Source of the DNA: Caballeronia glebae
Lineage (GTDB): Bacteria > Pseudomonadota > Gammaproteobacteria > Burkholderiales > Burkholderiaceae
Assembly (NCBI RefSeq): GCF_001545035.1
Contig: NZ_FCOJ02000017.1
Span: 62,001 to 126,000 of the forward strand
Reading direction: 5' to 3'
DNA: 64,000 bases
A program made the position numbers and the translations under genes. The notes below the pieces were generated by a model. The model saw only the letters and a program-made list of their open reading frames with translations, was not told the origin of the DNA and did not search any database. This document shows, in pieces, positions 51,072 through 58,920 of the stretch; positions within the stretch are counted from its first letter, which is position 1, and each line of letters begins with the position of its first letter.

Positions 51072-52258
51072 CTCGTTCACTTCATCTCTCGAATGTCCGG
51101 CTGGCCGATGGCCAGCGAGTTGCCGTATCCGTCGTCGATGGCCGTATCGAGGCGCTCGGCGCGCACGTTGCAGCGCCACGCGATGCGCATATCGAAGACG
51201 GCGGCGGCGCGTTGCTGCTGCCGGGCTTCGTCGAAGGCCATACGCATCTCGACAAAAGCAACTGGGGCCGCCCGTGGTATCGCAACGAAGTCGGCCCGCT
51301 GCTCACCGATCGCATCGGCAATGAACGCGAGTGGCGCAGGGCTTCGGGGCACGATGCGGCCGCGCAATCGCTCGCGCTGTCGCGCGCGTTCGTTGCGGCC
51401 GGCACGACGCGATTGCGCACGCACGTCGATATCGACACCGATGCGCGCCTGCGCCATCTCGAAGGCGTGCTCGCGACGCGGCAGACGATGCGCGACACGC
51501 TCGACGTGCAGATCGTCGCGTTTCCGCAGTCGGGCATGCTGATTCGCCCGGGCACGGTCGAACTGCTCGGCGATGCGCTCGCGCAAGGCGCGGATGTGCT
51601 CGGCGCACTCGATCCCGCGTTGATCGACGGCGATCCGGTCGCATCGCTTGACGCGACTTTCGCGCTCGCGCAACGCTATCGCAAGCCGATCGATATTCAT
51701 CTGCACGAGCCCGGCGAAATCGGCGCGTTCACGTTGAAGCTGCTGCTGGATCGCGTCGAAGCGATGAGCATGCAAGGACAGGTTGTGATCAGTCACGGCT
51801 TCTGTCTCGGCGCGTTGCCGGAGCGCGAGCGCGATGTCCTGCTCGATCGCATCGCGCGTTTGCACGTGGCGCTGCTCACGAGCGCGCCGCCTTCGTGCAC
51901 GGTGCCGCCGCTCAAGCTGTGCCGCGACAAGGGCATCACGATGTTCGGCGGCAACGATGGCGTCCGCGATACCTGGACGCCATATGGCGTTCCCGACATG
52001 CTCGAACGCGCGATGCTGATCGGCATGCGCTACGACCTGCGACGCGACGACGATCTCATGATCGCGTTCGATTGCGTGAGCGAAGCCGCCGCGCGCGGCT
52101 GCGGCTTCGCGGACTACGGTCTGCACGTCGGCGCACGCGCGGACCTCGTGCTGGTCGATGCAGAGAGCGTCGCGCATGCAGTCGTGGCGCGGCCGAAACG
52201 CAAACTCGTCGTGGCGAACGGACGCATCGTCGCGCGTGACGGAGCGCTCCTTTCATGA
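51068..52258 (+). CDS. Cytosine deaminase-like amidohydrolase
   Basis: A 396-residue metal-dependent deaminase of the CodA group. Ligands are recognisable: HxH in EGHTHLDKSNW, His in DIHLHEPGEIG, His in ISHGFCLG, and the Asp of MFGGNDGVRDTW; the Glu of HEPGE is the catalytic acid. It would deaminate cytosine or another amino-substituted ring (for example isoguanine or a triazine-like compound). The start ATG at 51068 is in a 4-bp overlap with the small ORF. Its C-terminal third is clearly related to the truncated gene at 53182-53592. Confidence 0.85.
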   Translation: MTRSLHLSNVRLADGQRVAVSVVDGRIEALGAHVAAPRDAHIEDGGGALLLPGFVEGHTHLDKSNWGRPWYRNEVGPLLTDRIGNEREWRRASGHDAAAQSLALSRAFVAAGTTRLRTHVDIDTDARLRHLEGVLATRQTMRDTLDVQIVAFPQSGMLIRPGTVELLGDALAQGADVLGALDPALIDGDPVASLDATFALAQRYRKPIDIHLHEPGEIGAFTLKLLLDRVEAMSMQGQVVISHGFCLGALPERERDVLLDRIARLHVALLTSAPPSCTVPPLKLCRDKGITMFGGNDGVRDTWTPYGVPDMLERAMLIGMRYDLRRDDDLMIAFDCVSEAAARGCGFADYGLHVGARADLVLVDAESVAHAVVARPKRKLVVANGRIVARDGALLS

Positions 52259-52324
52259 CCGGGCACGAACACGGAACACGCCCGTCTGATTGAAGCTGCG
52301 CCCCATCGCGCGCGGACGCTTGAC

Positions 52325-53161
52325 TCAACGCGGCGCGTTGAGCGTCAGCTTCATATGGCGATTCACGTCCTTGTACAGCAGATAGCGGAAGCGGCTCGGT
52401 CCGCCGGCGTAGCAGGCCTGCGGACAGAACGCGCGCAGCCACATGAAGTCGCCCGCTTCCACTTCGACCCAGTCCTGATTCAGCCGATACACCGCCTTGC
52501 CTTCGAGCACATACAGTCCGTGCTCCATCACGTGCGTTTCGGCGAACGGAATGGTCCCGCCCGGCTGAAACGTGACGATGTTCACGTGCATGTCGTGACG
52601 CATGTCGCTGCTGTCGACAAAGCGCGTCGTCGCCCAGCCTCCTTCCGTGCCGGGCATCGGAATCGGCTCGATGTCGTGTTCGTTCGTCACGAAGGCTTCG
52701 GGAAGCGGCACGCCATCCACCGCTTCATAGTGCTTGCGAACCCAGTGAAAACGCGCGGCATCCTTATGACGATTGCGCAATTGCCAGTTCGTGCCGGGCG
52801 GAATGAACGCATAGCCGCCGGTCTTCAAAACGTGCAACGCGCCTTGCAGCGTCACTTCGATCTCGCCTTCGACGACGAACAGCACGCCTTCCGCATTCGG
52901 GTCCTGTTCCGGATTTTCGCTGCCGCCGCCCGGCGCCACTTCCATGATGTATTGCGAGAACGTTTCGGCGAAGCCGGAGAGCGGACGCGCGAGCACCCAG
53001 AGACGCGTCTTGTCCCAGAACGGCAGATGACTGGTGACGATATCGCGCATCACGCCTTTGGGAATGACGGCATACGCTTCAGTGAACATCGCGCGATCGG
53101 TGAGCAGTTCCTTCTGCGATGGATGACCGCCATGAGGCGCGTAGTACGTATTGCTTGACAT
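52325..53161 (-). CDS. allE: (S)-ureidoglycine aminohydrolase (two-domain cupin)
   Basis: A 278-residue bicupin. MSSNTYYAPHGGHPSQKELLTDRAMFTEAYAVIPKGVMRDIVTSHLP and the second-domain metal site TIPFAETHVMEHGLYVLEGKAVYRLNQDWVEVEAGDFMWLRAFCPQACYAGGPS match AllE/UGHY proteins, which release ammonia from (S)-ureidoglycine in allantoin breakdown (Mn-dependent). The start ATG at 53159-53161 has GGAG 8 nt upstream. It converges on the amidohydrolase gene, and its own upstream neighbour is the truncated amidohydrolase. No other allantoin-pathway gene is in the window. Confidence 0.88.
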   Translation of the reverse strand: MSSNTYYAPHGGHPSQKELLTDRAMFTEAYAVIPKGVMRDIVTSHLPFWDKTRLWVLARPLSGFAETFSQYIMEVAPGGGSENPEQDPNAEGVLFVVEGEIEVTLQGALHVLKTGGYAFIPPGTNWQLRNRHKDAARFHWVRKHYEAVDGVPLPEAFVTNEHDIEPIPMPGTEGGWATTRFVDSSDMRHDMHVNIVTFQPGGTIPFAETHVMEHGLYVLEGKAVYRLNQDWVEVEAGDFMWLRAFCPQACYAGGPSRFRYLLYKDVNRHMKLTLNAPR

Positions 53162-53181
53162 ACGAAAGTCTCCGTTAGAGT

Positions 53182-53592
53182 TCACGCCGCCGTTGTGATG
53201 CCAACGCCGTGTTGGTGTCCGGCTTTCCCGGACTCGAATTGCAGGCGGGACGAATCGTCCTGGAAGCGTCCGCCGCGGACGATGACGCGCTGCGCGGGCA
53301 CGGCAGCGACGGCGGCGGCGGCGGCGGCGGCGTTGGGCGCCTCGACGATGACGAAGGTCGCGTCATTGCCGGCCTTCAAACCGTAAGCGTCCATGCCCAG
53401 CACGGCGGCGCTGGCGTGCGTCGCCATGTGCAGCGCGACGAGCAGTTCATCATCAGTATAGAAACCCGAGCGATAACCGATGAGCATCGCTCTTTGCAAC
53501 ATGTCGCCGTTGCCGTAGGGCCACCCCGCGTCCTGGATGTTGTCGTTGCCCGTGAAAACATGCACGCCAGGCGCGACATTGCCGAGACCCGT
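53182..53592 (-). pseudogene. C-terminal fragment of a cytosine deaminase-like amidohydrolase
   Basis: The minus strand encodes about 137 family-like residues, GLGNVAPGVHVFTGNDNIQD, DMLQRAMLIGYRSGFYTDDELLVAL, HASAAVLGMDAYGLKAGNDATFVIV and so on, aligning with the last third of the intact amidohydrolase at 51068-52258 (GGNDGVRDTW, DMLERAMLIGMRYDLRRDDDLMIAF). The metal-binding His residues of the N-terminal two thirds are absent, so it cannot be an active deaminase. Upstream of about 53592 the frame stays open but is not family-like. An alanine run encoded by GCC/GCG repeats lies at about 53312-53333. Confidence 0.75.
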
Positions 53593-53621
53593 ACAAAATA
53601 TCGGAGACGCGCAGTATCGAC

Positions 53622-53635
53622 AAATTAAATGTTCG
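53622..53635 (-). promoter_or_regulatory. Shared 14-bp motif, copy 2
   Basis: On the minus strand this reads CGAACATTTAATTT, identical to 50788-50801. It lies in a low-GC 100-bp stretch (53593-53699) that also holds the dyads ATACCGGGTAT and ATCCAT/ATGGAT, upstream of the amidohydrolase fragment and the ureidoglycine aminohydrolase gene. Confidence 0.6.
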
Positions 53636-53699
53636 AATACCGGGTATCCATTTTCTGAATGGATCGGCGAAGCGGATGTTATGTAGAAACTTACGAAGA

Positions 53700-55040
53700 T
53701 CAGCGCAGGAGCTGCCCCAGCACGACCACGTACACGGCCGTGATCGCGAGCTGGCACAAGGTGAACGGCAAACCATAGCGCAAGAACCGGCCGAAGCTGA
53801 CCGGCGTGCCTTCCTGCGCACAGATTCCCGCGGCCACGATATTGGCCGCCGATCCGACGAGCGTCGCGTTGCCGCCGAGCGTCGCGCCGTACATCATGCC
53901 GATGAAGACGGGAATCACCGCGGGAGGCCACTGCGTGAACTGGTCGGACAGCGCGGCTTCCGGAACGAACTCCGCCGTGACGAGATACCCCTTGACCATG
54001 ACGATGGACGCGGCCGCGACCGGCACGTTGGCGAGCACGGAAGAAAGCAGACCGATGCCGCAGATCATCGCGAGCGCGACCAGCGTGAGGCGCGTGCCGA
54101 ACACCTCATAAAGCTTGAGCGACATGACCTGCAGCAATCCCGTCTTGGCCATGCCCTGCACGAGACAGAAAATGCAGGTGAGAAACAGCAGCGTCTTCCA
54201 GTCGACGTCGCGCAACACGCGATCGGTGGGCTCGACCCTGAACGCGTACGCGACGAGCAGCGCGAGCGCGCTGGCGATCACGGCGACGACAGGCGGCACG
54301 ATGCGCGTCGGCAATTCTTCGCCGAACACGAAGAGCACCATCATCAGCGCGAGCACGGCGACCGCGAGCGCCGCGTAGATGGGCCGCGTGAGCTTCGTCC
54401 TGGCGCTGCGCGGCGGCAGCGGCGTGACGCTTCGCCAGATGTCGCGCATCAGGATCGGCAAGAGCGGAATCACCACGGCGATCGCGAGCACACCGCCTAA
54501 GCTCGCGCGCCGCAAATATTCGCCGAAGCTCATGCCGATCGAACTGCCGACGAGAAAAGTCGCCGGATCGCCGACGAGCGTCAGAAGGCCGGCGGCGTTG
54601 CTGAGAAGGGCGGTGAGGATCATCGGCGGCACGATGTCGAGTTCGAGCGCGCGGGCGACGCGAATGATGATCGGCGCGAGCAGGATCACCGTCGTCGCAT
54701 TGGGAAGCAGCGCGCACAGCGGCGCGACGATCACGATCAGGAGAAGCAGGAAGCGTTTGCCGCTGCCCGCCGTCGCCCGCAGATAGTATTCGCCGACGAG
54801 ATCGAACAGCCCCGTGGTCGACAGGATTCGCGCGACGACCATGCCGCCGAACAACAGGCTGATCGGCCCAGCCGCGGTCCTGGCTGTGGCGATCAGATCT
54901 TTCTCGTCGATGATGCCGAGCGCGATCAGCACGCTTGCACCGACGAGCGCGGCCACGGCCATATCGATCAGATCGAAGGCGATCACGAAGATCACCGCCG
55001 AGAACACGCCGACTACGAGATAGATTTGCCAGTCGCTCAT
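53700..55040 (-). CDS. ArsB/NhaD-type (ion transporter superfamily) permease
   Basis: A 446-residue integral membrane protein with about eleven hydrophobic segments, from WQIYLVVGVFSAVIFVIAF to FTLCQLAITAVYVVVLGQLL. LLPNATTVILLAPIIIRVA and the related MMYGATLGGNATLVGSAANIVAAGI are the paired signature loops of the SLC13/ArsB/NhaD transporter superfamily (CitMHS-like). It may carry an organic anion or a cation; sequence alone does not decide. It is transcribed in the same direction as the ureide genes and 18 bp after the amino-acid binding protein. Confidence 0.85.
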   Translation of the reverse strand: MSDWQIYLVVGVFSAVIFVIAFDLIDMAVAALVGASVLIALGIIDEKDLIATARTAAGPISLLFGGMVVARILSTTGLFDLVGEYYLRATAGSGKRFLLLLIVIVAPLCALLPNATTVILLAPIIIRVARALELDIVPPMILTALLSNAAGLLTLVGDPATFLVGSSIGMSFGEYLRRASLGGVLAIAVVIPLLPILMRDIWRSVTPLPPRSARTKLTRPIYAALAVAVLALMMVLFVFGEELPTRIVPPVVAVIASALALLVAYAFRVEPTDRVLRDVDWKTLLFLTCIFCLVQGMAKTGLLQVMSLKLYEVFGTRLTLVALAMICGIGLLSSVLANVPVAAASIVMVKGYLVTAEFVPEAALSDQFTQWPPAVIPVFIGMMYGATLGGNATLVGSAANIVAAGICAQEGTPVSFGRFLRYGLPFTLCQLAITAVYVVVLGQLLR

Positions 55041-55058
55041 GATGGGCTCGCGCAGGCG

Positions 55059-56096
55059 CTATTGCATCGGCGGCGCGTACATCAGGCCGCCGCGCCGGTA
55101 AAGCTCGTTCATTCCGCGCTCGATTTTGAGCGGACTTCCGGTGCCGAGATTGCGTTCGAACATTTCTCCGTAATTGCCGGCGCTTTGCAGCGCGCGAAGC
55201 GTCCAGCCCGGTTCGATGCCGAGCGCCGTGGTGACGTTCGCGTCCGGCACGAGCGCGCGCGCCACCAGCGGATTGCGGATACGCTCGGCCTGATTGCTCC
55301 GGGTTACGCCGACTTCCTCTGCGGCGATCAGCGTGAAGAGAACCCAGCGCACGATCACGAGCCAGCCGTCGTCGCCGCCGCGCACGGCGGGCGCTTGTGG
55401 CTGCTTCGAGATTCGCTCCGTCAGAATCGTCATGGACAATGCGCCGTCCGGCGCGCGGCTGCGCAACGTGGCGAGCAGCGAGGTGTCGGCGGTCACGGCG
55501 CTGCATCGGCCGGCGATGAACGCCTGCTGCAGTTCCGCCTCCGAGCCGAGAACGAGCGGCTTCAGGTCGAGCGCGTTCGCATTCGAGTAGCCAGCGAGAT
55601 TGCTTTCGCTCGTCGTCTCGCGTTGCACGCAAACGGCCGCGCCCTTGAGCGACGCGAGCGTGCGAACGCCGCTCTTCGTCAACACCATGAACGCCTGGGC
55701 GTCATAGAACAGCACGCCTGCGAACTGGATCGCGAGCGTGCCTTCGCGCAGCAGCGTCCAGGTCGTGTTGCGCGCGAGCAGATCGATGCGGCCGGTTCTG
55801 AGCGCCGGAAAGCGCGCGGACGTTTTGAGCGGAACGAAGGCGACCCGGTTCGCGTCGCCGAGCGTGGCGGCGGCCACCGCGCGGCAGAAATCCGCGTCGA
55901 TGCCGGACCAGTGGCCGGATGCATCCTGCTGGGAAAAGCCGGCGATGCCGTCGCTGACGCCGCATCGCAGGACGCCTCGCGCCTTGACCTGCGCGAGCGT
56001 GTCCGACCCCGCCGCAAGAATGGGCGCGGGCAATGTCAGCAGCGCGAGCAGCGCGGCGACAACCATCGCGATGAATCTCCCCGCTGACTTTGCCAT
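55059..56096 (-). CDS. Polar amino acid-type periplasmic binding protein (AapJ-like)
   Basis: A 345-residue exported protein. The signal is FIAMVVAALLALLTLPAPILAAG; the mature start TLAQVKARGVLRCGVSDGIAGFSQQDASGHWSGIDADFCRAVAAATLGDANRVAFVPL is characteristic of the general L-amino acid binding protein AapJ/BztA. The start ATG at 56094-56096 follows AGAAGAAAAG; an upstream GTG is less likely. No AapQMP-like permease or ATPase is nearby, so it is an orphan: it may dock to a distant importer or serve as a sensor. Confidence 0.85.
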   Translation of the reverse strand: MAKSAGRFIAMVVAALLALLTLPAPILAAGSDTLAQVKARGVLRCGVSDGIAGFSQQDASGHWSGIDADFCRAVAAATLGDANRVAFVPLKTSARFPALRTGRIDLLARNTTWTLLREGTLAIQFAGVLFYDAQAFMVLTKSGVRTLASLKGAAVCVQRETTSESNLAGYSNANALDLKPLVLGSEAELQQAFIAGRCSAVTADTSLLATLRSRAPDGALSMTILTERISKQPQAPAVRGGDDGWLVIVRWVLFTLIAAEEVGVTRSNQAERIRNPLVARALVPDANVTTALGIEPGWTLRALQSAGNYGEMFERNLGTGSPLKIERGMNELYRRGGLMYAPPMQ

Positions 56097-56386
56097 CGTC
56101 TTCTCTTCTCGAAGACTACCGTTCACGGCGTCTTGCCGCGTGGTTCATGCTCGAACGCAGAGCGTGTGATATTGCTTGTCTCCGACTCGTCCGAAGGAAC
56201 ACGTGACACATTACGTTGTAGACGAAAACCGGTTCAGTTCAAGCGGACGTTTCCCTCATTTGCGTGCATGATGGATTGCTTGGCAGTCCAACCTGCGTGC
56301 TGCCATGGAAGGTGAGTTCGAAACCGCACGGAAGCACGCGGTTGTTTGCCGGATACTGTTGCCCTCTCCAGGGCTGGGAGAATTCG

Positions 56387-56779
56387 ATGCGCGCCTTCGT
56401 CTCGCTGCCGGTTCTTGCGTTGCCGCTCCTTCTCGCCGCGTGCAACACGCCGCCCATTCCGCCGGGCAAGCCGGTGGATATTCCCACGGCGCTCCAGAAT
56501 GTCCTGGACGGCCTGTGCAACTTCAAGAAGGCGCAGGCCGAACACAAGCAGAACTACGGCGTGGCGATCGACTCGATCACCATCGAGCTCGACCTGACCG
56601 TCGATGGCGCGCAGACTCCGCCCGTCGCGGTGGCGCCCGACATCAAGTTCATCCCGACCGTCAGCTACGGGCACATCATCACCGCCAATACGGGAAGCAG
56701 GCTGCTCGTTTCCCTGAAGAACGTCGACGGCGGCAAAGGGGCGGACATGCCGTGTCCGTCGTCCGGTCCCGCGAAATAG
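56387..56779 (+). CDS. Predicted lipoprotein of unknown function
   Basis: A 130-residue protein with a lipoprotein signal (LPVLALPLLLAAC, lipidated C19). The mature part has DIPTALQNVLDGLCNFKKAQAEHKQNYGVAIDSITIELDLTVDG and IKFIPTVSYGHIITANTGSRLLVSLKNVDG, an alternating strand pattern, plus further Cys. I do not recognise the family with confidence; the wording faintly recalls the small 'trypsin-co-occurring' domain group. GGGAG lies 6 nt before the ATG at 56387. The 290-bp upstream gap (56097-56386) holds a small AACCGC/GCGGTT hairpin (56322-56343) and no other recognisable gene. Confidence 0.6.
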   Translation: MRAFVSLPVLALPLLLAACNTPPIPPGKPVDIPTALQNVLDGLCNFKKAQAEHKQNYGVAIDSITIELDLTVDGAQTPPVAVAPDIKFIPTVSYGHIITANTGSRLLVSLKNVDGGKGADMPCPSSGPAK

Positions 56780-56858
56780 GCGCGGTCGCGTCCGCTTCAT
56801 CGTCCAAGGGTTTACCGCAAGCCATTCCTGCTTGACGCCGATTCCTGCGCGCCCGATA

Positions 56859-56876
56859 CTTTGTCCGTACAAAGTG
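56859..56876 (+). promoter_or_regulatory. Probable GntR operator upstream of the itaconate-type cluster
   Basis: ACTTTGTCCGTACAAAGT is an 18-bp dyad with 8 of 9 pairs matched, 26 bp before the MaoC gene start. The GT...AC core within T/A-rich arms suits HutC/GntR-type regulators, and a GntR protein is encoded in the cluster at 62713. Confidence 0.6.
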
Positions 56877-56902
56877 ATGTTTAAGACAGGAGACGCGACA
56901 AG

Positions 56903-57406
56903 ATGCATTCGGACAGAGTGGGCAAGCAGCGCTATCGGGCCAGCTACGGCCGTTACCTTGAAGAATTCACCGTCGGCGATATTTACGAACATCGCCCGGG
57001 CCGCACGATCACGGACGCGGACAACATTCAGTTTTCGCTGCTGACGATGAATTTTCATCCGATGCATTGCGACGCGCATCACGCCTCCAAGAGCGAATTC
57101 GGCAAGCTTCTCGTGAGCAGCGGCCTGACCGTCGCGATCGTGCTCGGCATGTCGGTGAACGACGTGAGCGGCAAGGCTATCGCCAATCTCGGCTGGAAGG
57201 AAATCCGTCTGACGGGTCCCGTTTTTGCAGGCGACACGCTGTATGCGGAATCGGAAGTGCTCGAAGTGCGCGAGTCGAAATCGCGCCCGACGCAGGGCGT
57301 CGTCACGGTTCATACGCGCGCGTTCAATCAGGACGGCAAACCCGTCATGGACTTCATCCGTACCGCGCTGATCGCCAAGCGCGGCCACGGCACCGCTGAA
57401 GACTGA
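56903..57406 (+). CDS. MaoC-family hydratase, probable itaconyl-CoA/mesaconyl-CoA hydratase
   Basis: A 167-residue hot-dog-fold hydratase. The family pattern is present: YLEEFTVGDIYEHRPGRTITDADNIQFSLLTMNFHPMHCDAHHASKSEFGKLLVSSGLTVAIVLGMSV, with the catalytic Asp and His in the TDAD and NFHPMH segments. In known itaconate degradation a MaoC-type enzyme hydrates itaconyl-CoA to (S)-citramalyl-CoA, and this gene opens a cluster holding a CoA-transferase and a CitE lyase. The assignment rests on that context. An operator-like dyad precedes it and a GC hairpin follows. Confidence 0.75.
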   Translation: MHSDRVGKQRYRASYGRYLEEFTVGDIYEHRPGRTITDADNIQFSLLTMNFHPMHCDAHHASKSEFGKLLVSSGLTVAIVLGMSVNDVSGKAIANLGWKEIRLTGPVFAGDTLYAESEVLEVRESKSRPTQGVVTVHTRAFNQDGKPVMDFIRTALIAKRGHGTAED

Positions 57407-57416
57407 GCGCACACAT

Positions 57417-57440
57417 CGCCGGCGCATTTGCCCGCCGGCG
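57417..57440 (+). terminator. GC-rich hairpin after the MaoC gene
   Basis: Two copies of the self-complementary CGCCGGCG (57417-57424, 57433-57440) can pair across CATTTGCC, followed by TCCCGTTTGCCGTTT. It may reduce read-through from the MaoC gene into the MFS gene, so the two may not be expressed equally. Confidence 0.45.
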
Positions 57441-57528
57441 TCCCGTTTGCCGTTTCGCATACAAGACCGCTCGATTGCATCGACGCGCGGCGGCGAGGCG
57501 GTTCATCGTCACAGTACTGGAGACAACT

Positions 57529-58920
57529 GTGAGCCATTACGTAAGCTCGGGCGCCCGGCTGGACCGGTTGCCGATGTCGCGTTTTCACTGGAAGATTCTG
57601 GGCCTCATCAGCGCGGGCGCATGCCTCGACGCATTCGATGTCTATCTCGCGGGCGGCGTGTCCGCCGCGATGCTCAAGTCGGGTTTCTCGACGCTGCAAC
57701 TCAACGCGCTGTTCGTCTCGTCGGGCTTTCTCGGCATGGTGATCGGCGCGGGGCTGTCCGGCTATCTCGGCGACCGCTTCGGACGCCGCTCGTCGTATCA
57801 ATTCAATCTCGCGCTCTTCGGGCTGATGTCCTTCGTCGCCGCGTTCGCACCGAATATCCAGTGGCTGATCGGCGCGCGCTTCGTCATGGGCATCGGGTTG
57901 GGTGCGGAGCTGGTCGTCGCGGCGGGCACCTTGTGCGAATTCATTCCGCCCGCGTATCGCGGACGCTGGATTTCGCTGCTCGGCCTCATCGTCAATTCGG
58001 GGCTCGTGATCGCGACGAGCGTCGGTTACTTCGTCATTCCGCATCTCGGCTGGCGCTGGATGTTCGGCATCGCGGGTGTCGGCGCGGTGATCGTGTGGGC
58101 GCTGCGTCATAGCATGCCGGAATCGCCGCGCTGGCTCGAATCGGTCGGACGCACGCGGGAGGCCGAGGAAACCGTCAGCGCGATTGAAGCGGAAGTCGCG
58201 CATCAGAAAGGACCGCTGCCCGAATGTGCGCGCACGCAGAATCTCGAAGTGCCGCGCGCGCCGCTGTCGGCGTTGTTTCGCCGCGGCATGATCGGCCGCA
58301 CGCTGACGGCCGCATTGACGGCGGTCGCGGTGAACGTCTCGGTGTACGGCTTCGTCGCGTGGCTGCCGACCTTCTTCGTGCACGAAGGGCGCGATATCGT
58401 CACCTCGCTGGGCTTCACGACGCTGATGTCGCTCGGCGCGCCGTTCGGCGCAGTGCTCGGCTATCTCACCGCCGACCGCCTCGGACGCGCGAAAGGACTC
58501 GTGTTCTATAGCGTCATCACGATCATCCTCGGCTTCATCTATCCGCAGATGACGGCCAACGCTGCGATCGCCATCGTGGGCTTCACGCTCGTCAGTTGCA
58601 TCTTCGGCATCGTCACGCTCGGCCTCTTCGGTTACGTGCCCGAGTTGTTCCCGACCGCGCTGCGTTTGCGCGGCACCGGCGTGGCGGGCGTGTGCGGGCG
58701 CATTGCGTCGATGCTCACCTCGTATGCCGCCGTGATCCTCTACGCGCAACTCGGTCTGTTCGGCGTGCTCGGCATGGTCGCGGGCGTTCTGATCCTGCTC
58801 GTGATCGCCGTGTTGAGCCTCGGCGTGGATGCGAACCAGTTCTCGCTGGAAGACGTCTCGCCCGATGAAGAAGCCAACGCCGACGATCTGCCGCTCAACC
58901 ATCAGGGAGCTACGCGATGA
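57529..58920 (+). CDS. MFS metabolite:H+ symporter
   Basis: A 463-residue MFS transporter of the sugar/metabolite:H+ symporter type. Visible: LISAGACLDAFDVYLAGGVSAAML, A-loop GYLGDRFGRRSSYQ, RFVMGIGLGAELVVAAGTLCEFIPPAYRGRW and the second-half TADRLGRAKG and PELFPTALRLRGTGVAGVCGR. GTG at 57529 is chosen because GGAG lies 7 nt upstream and the membrane protein begins there. Next to the itaconate-type enzymes it is the likely uptake system for the C5-dicarboxylate, in place of the TRAP transporter known from Pseudomonas (inference). It overlaps the next gene by 4 bp. Confidence 0.85.
   Translation: MSHYVSSGARLDRLPMSRFHWKILGLISAGACLDAFDVYLAGGVSAAMLKSGFSTLQLNALFVSSGFLGMVIGAGLSGYLGDRFGRRSSYQFNLALFGLMSFVAAFAPNIQWLIGARFVMGIGLGAELVVAAGTLCEFIPPAYRGRWISLLGLIVNSGLVIATSVGYFVIPHLGWRWMFGIAGVGAVIVWALRHSMPESPRWLESVGRTREAEETVSAIEAEVAHQKGPLPECARTQNLEVPRAPLSALFRRGMIGRTLTAALTAVAVNVSVYGFVAWLPTFFVHEGRDIVTSLGFTTLMSLGAPFGAVLGYLTADRLGRAKGLVFYSVITIILGFIYPQMTANAAIAIVGFTLVSCIFGIVTLGLFGYVPELFPTALRLRGTGVAGVCGRIASMLTSYAAVILYAQLGLFGVLGMVAGVLILLVIAVLSLGVDANQFSLEDVSPDEEANADDLPLNHQGATR

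Noticed and set aside
53593..53931. Upstream continuation of the truncated amidohydrolase frame
   Set aside because: The frame is open, but residues are not amidohydrolase-like and it overlaps the end of the permease gene; the homologous part begins near 53592.
54106..55632. 508-residue minus-strand open frame overlapping the permease and the amino-acid binding protein
   Set aside because: Both overlapped genes have clear membrane or signal features and family motifs; the alternative frame has none.
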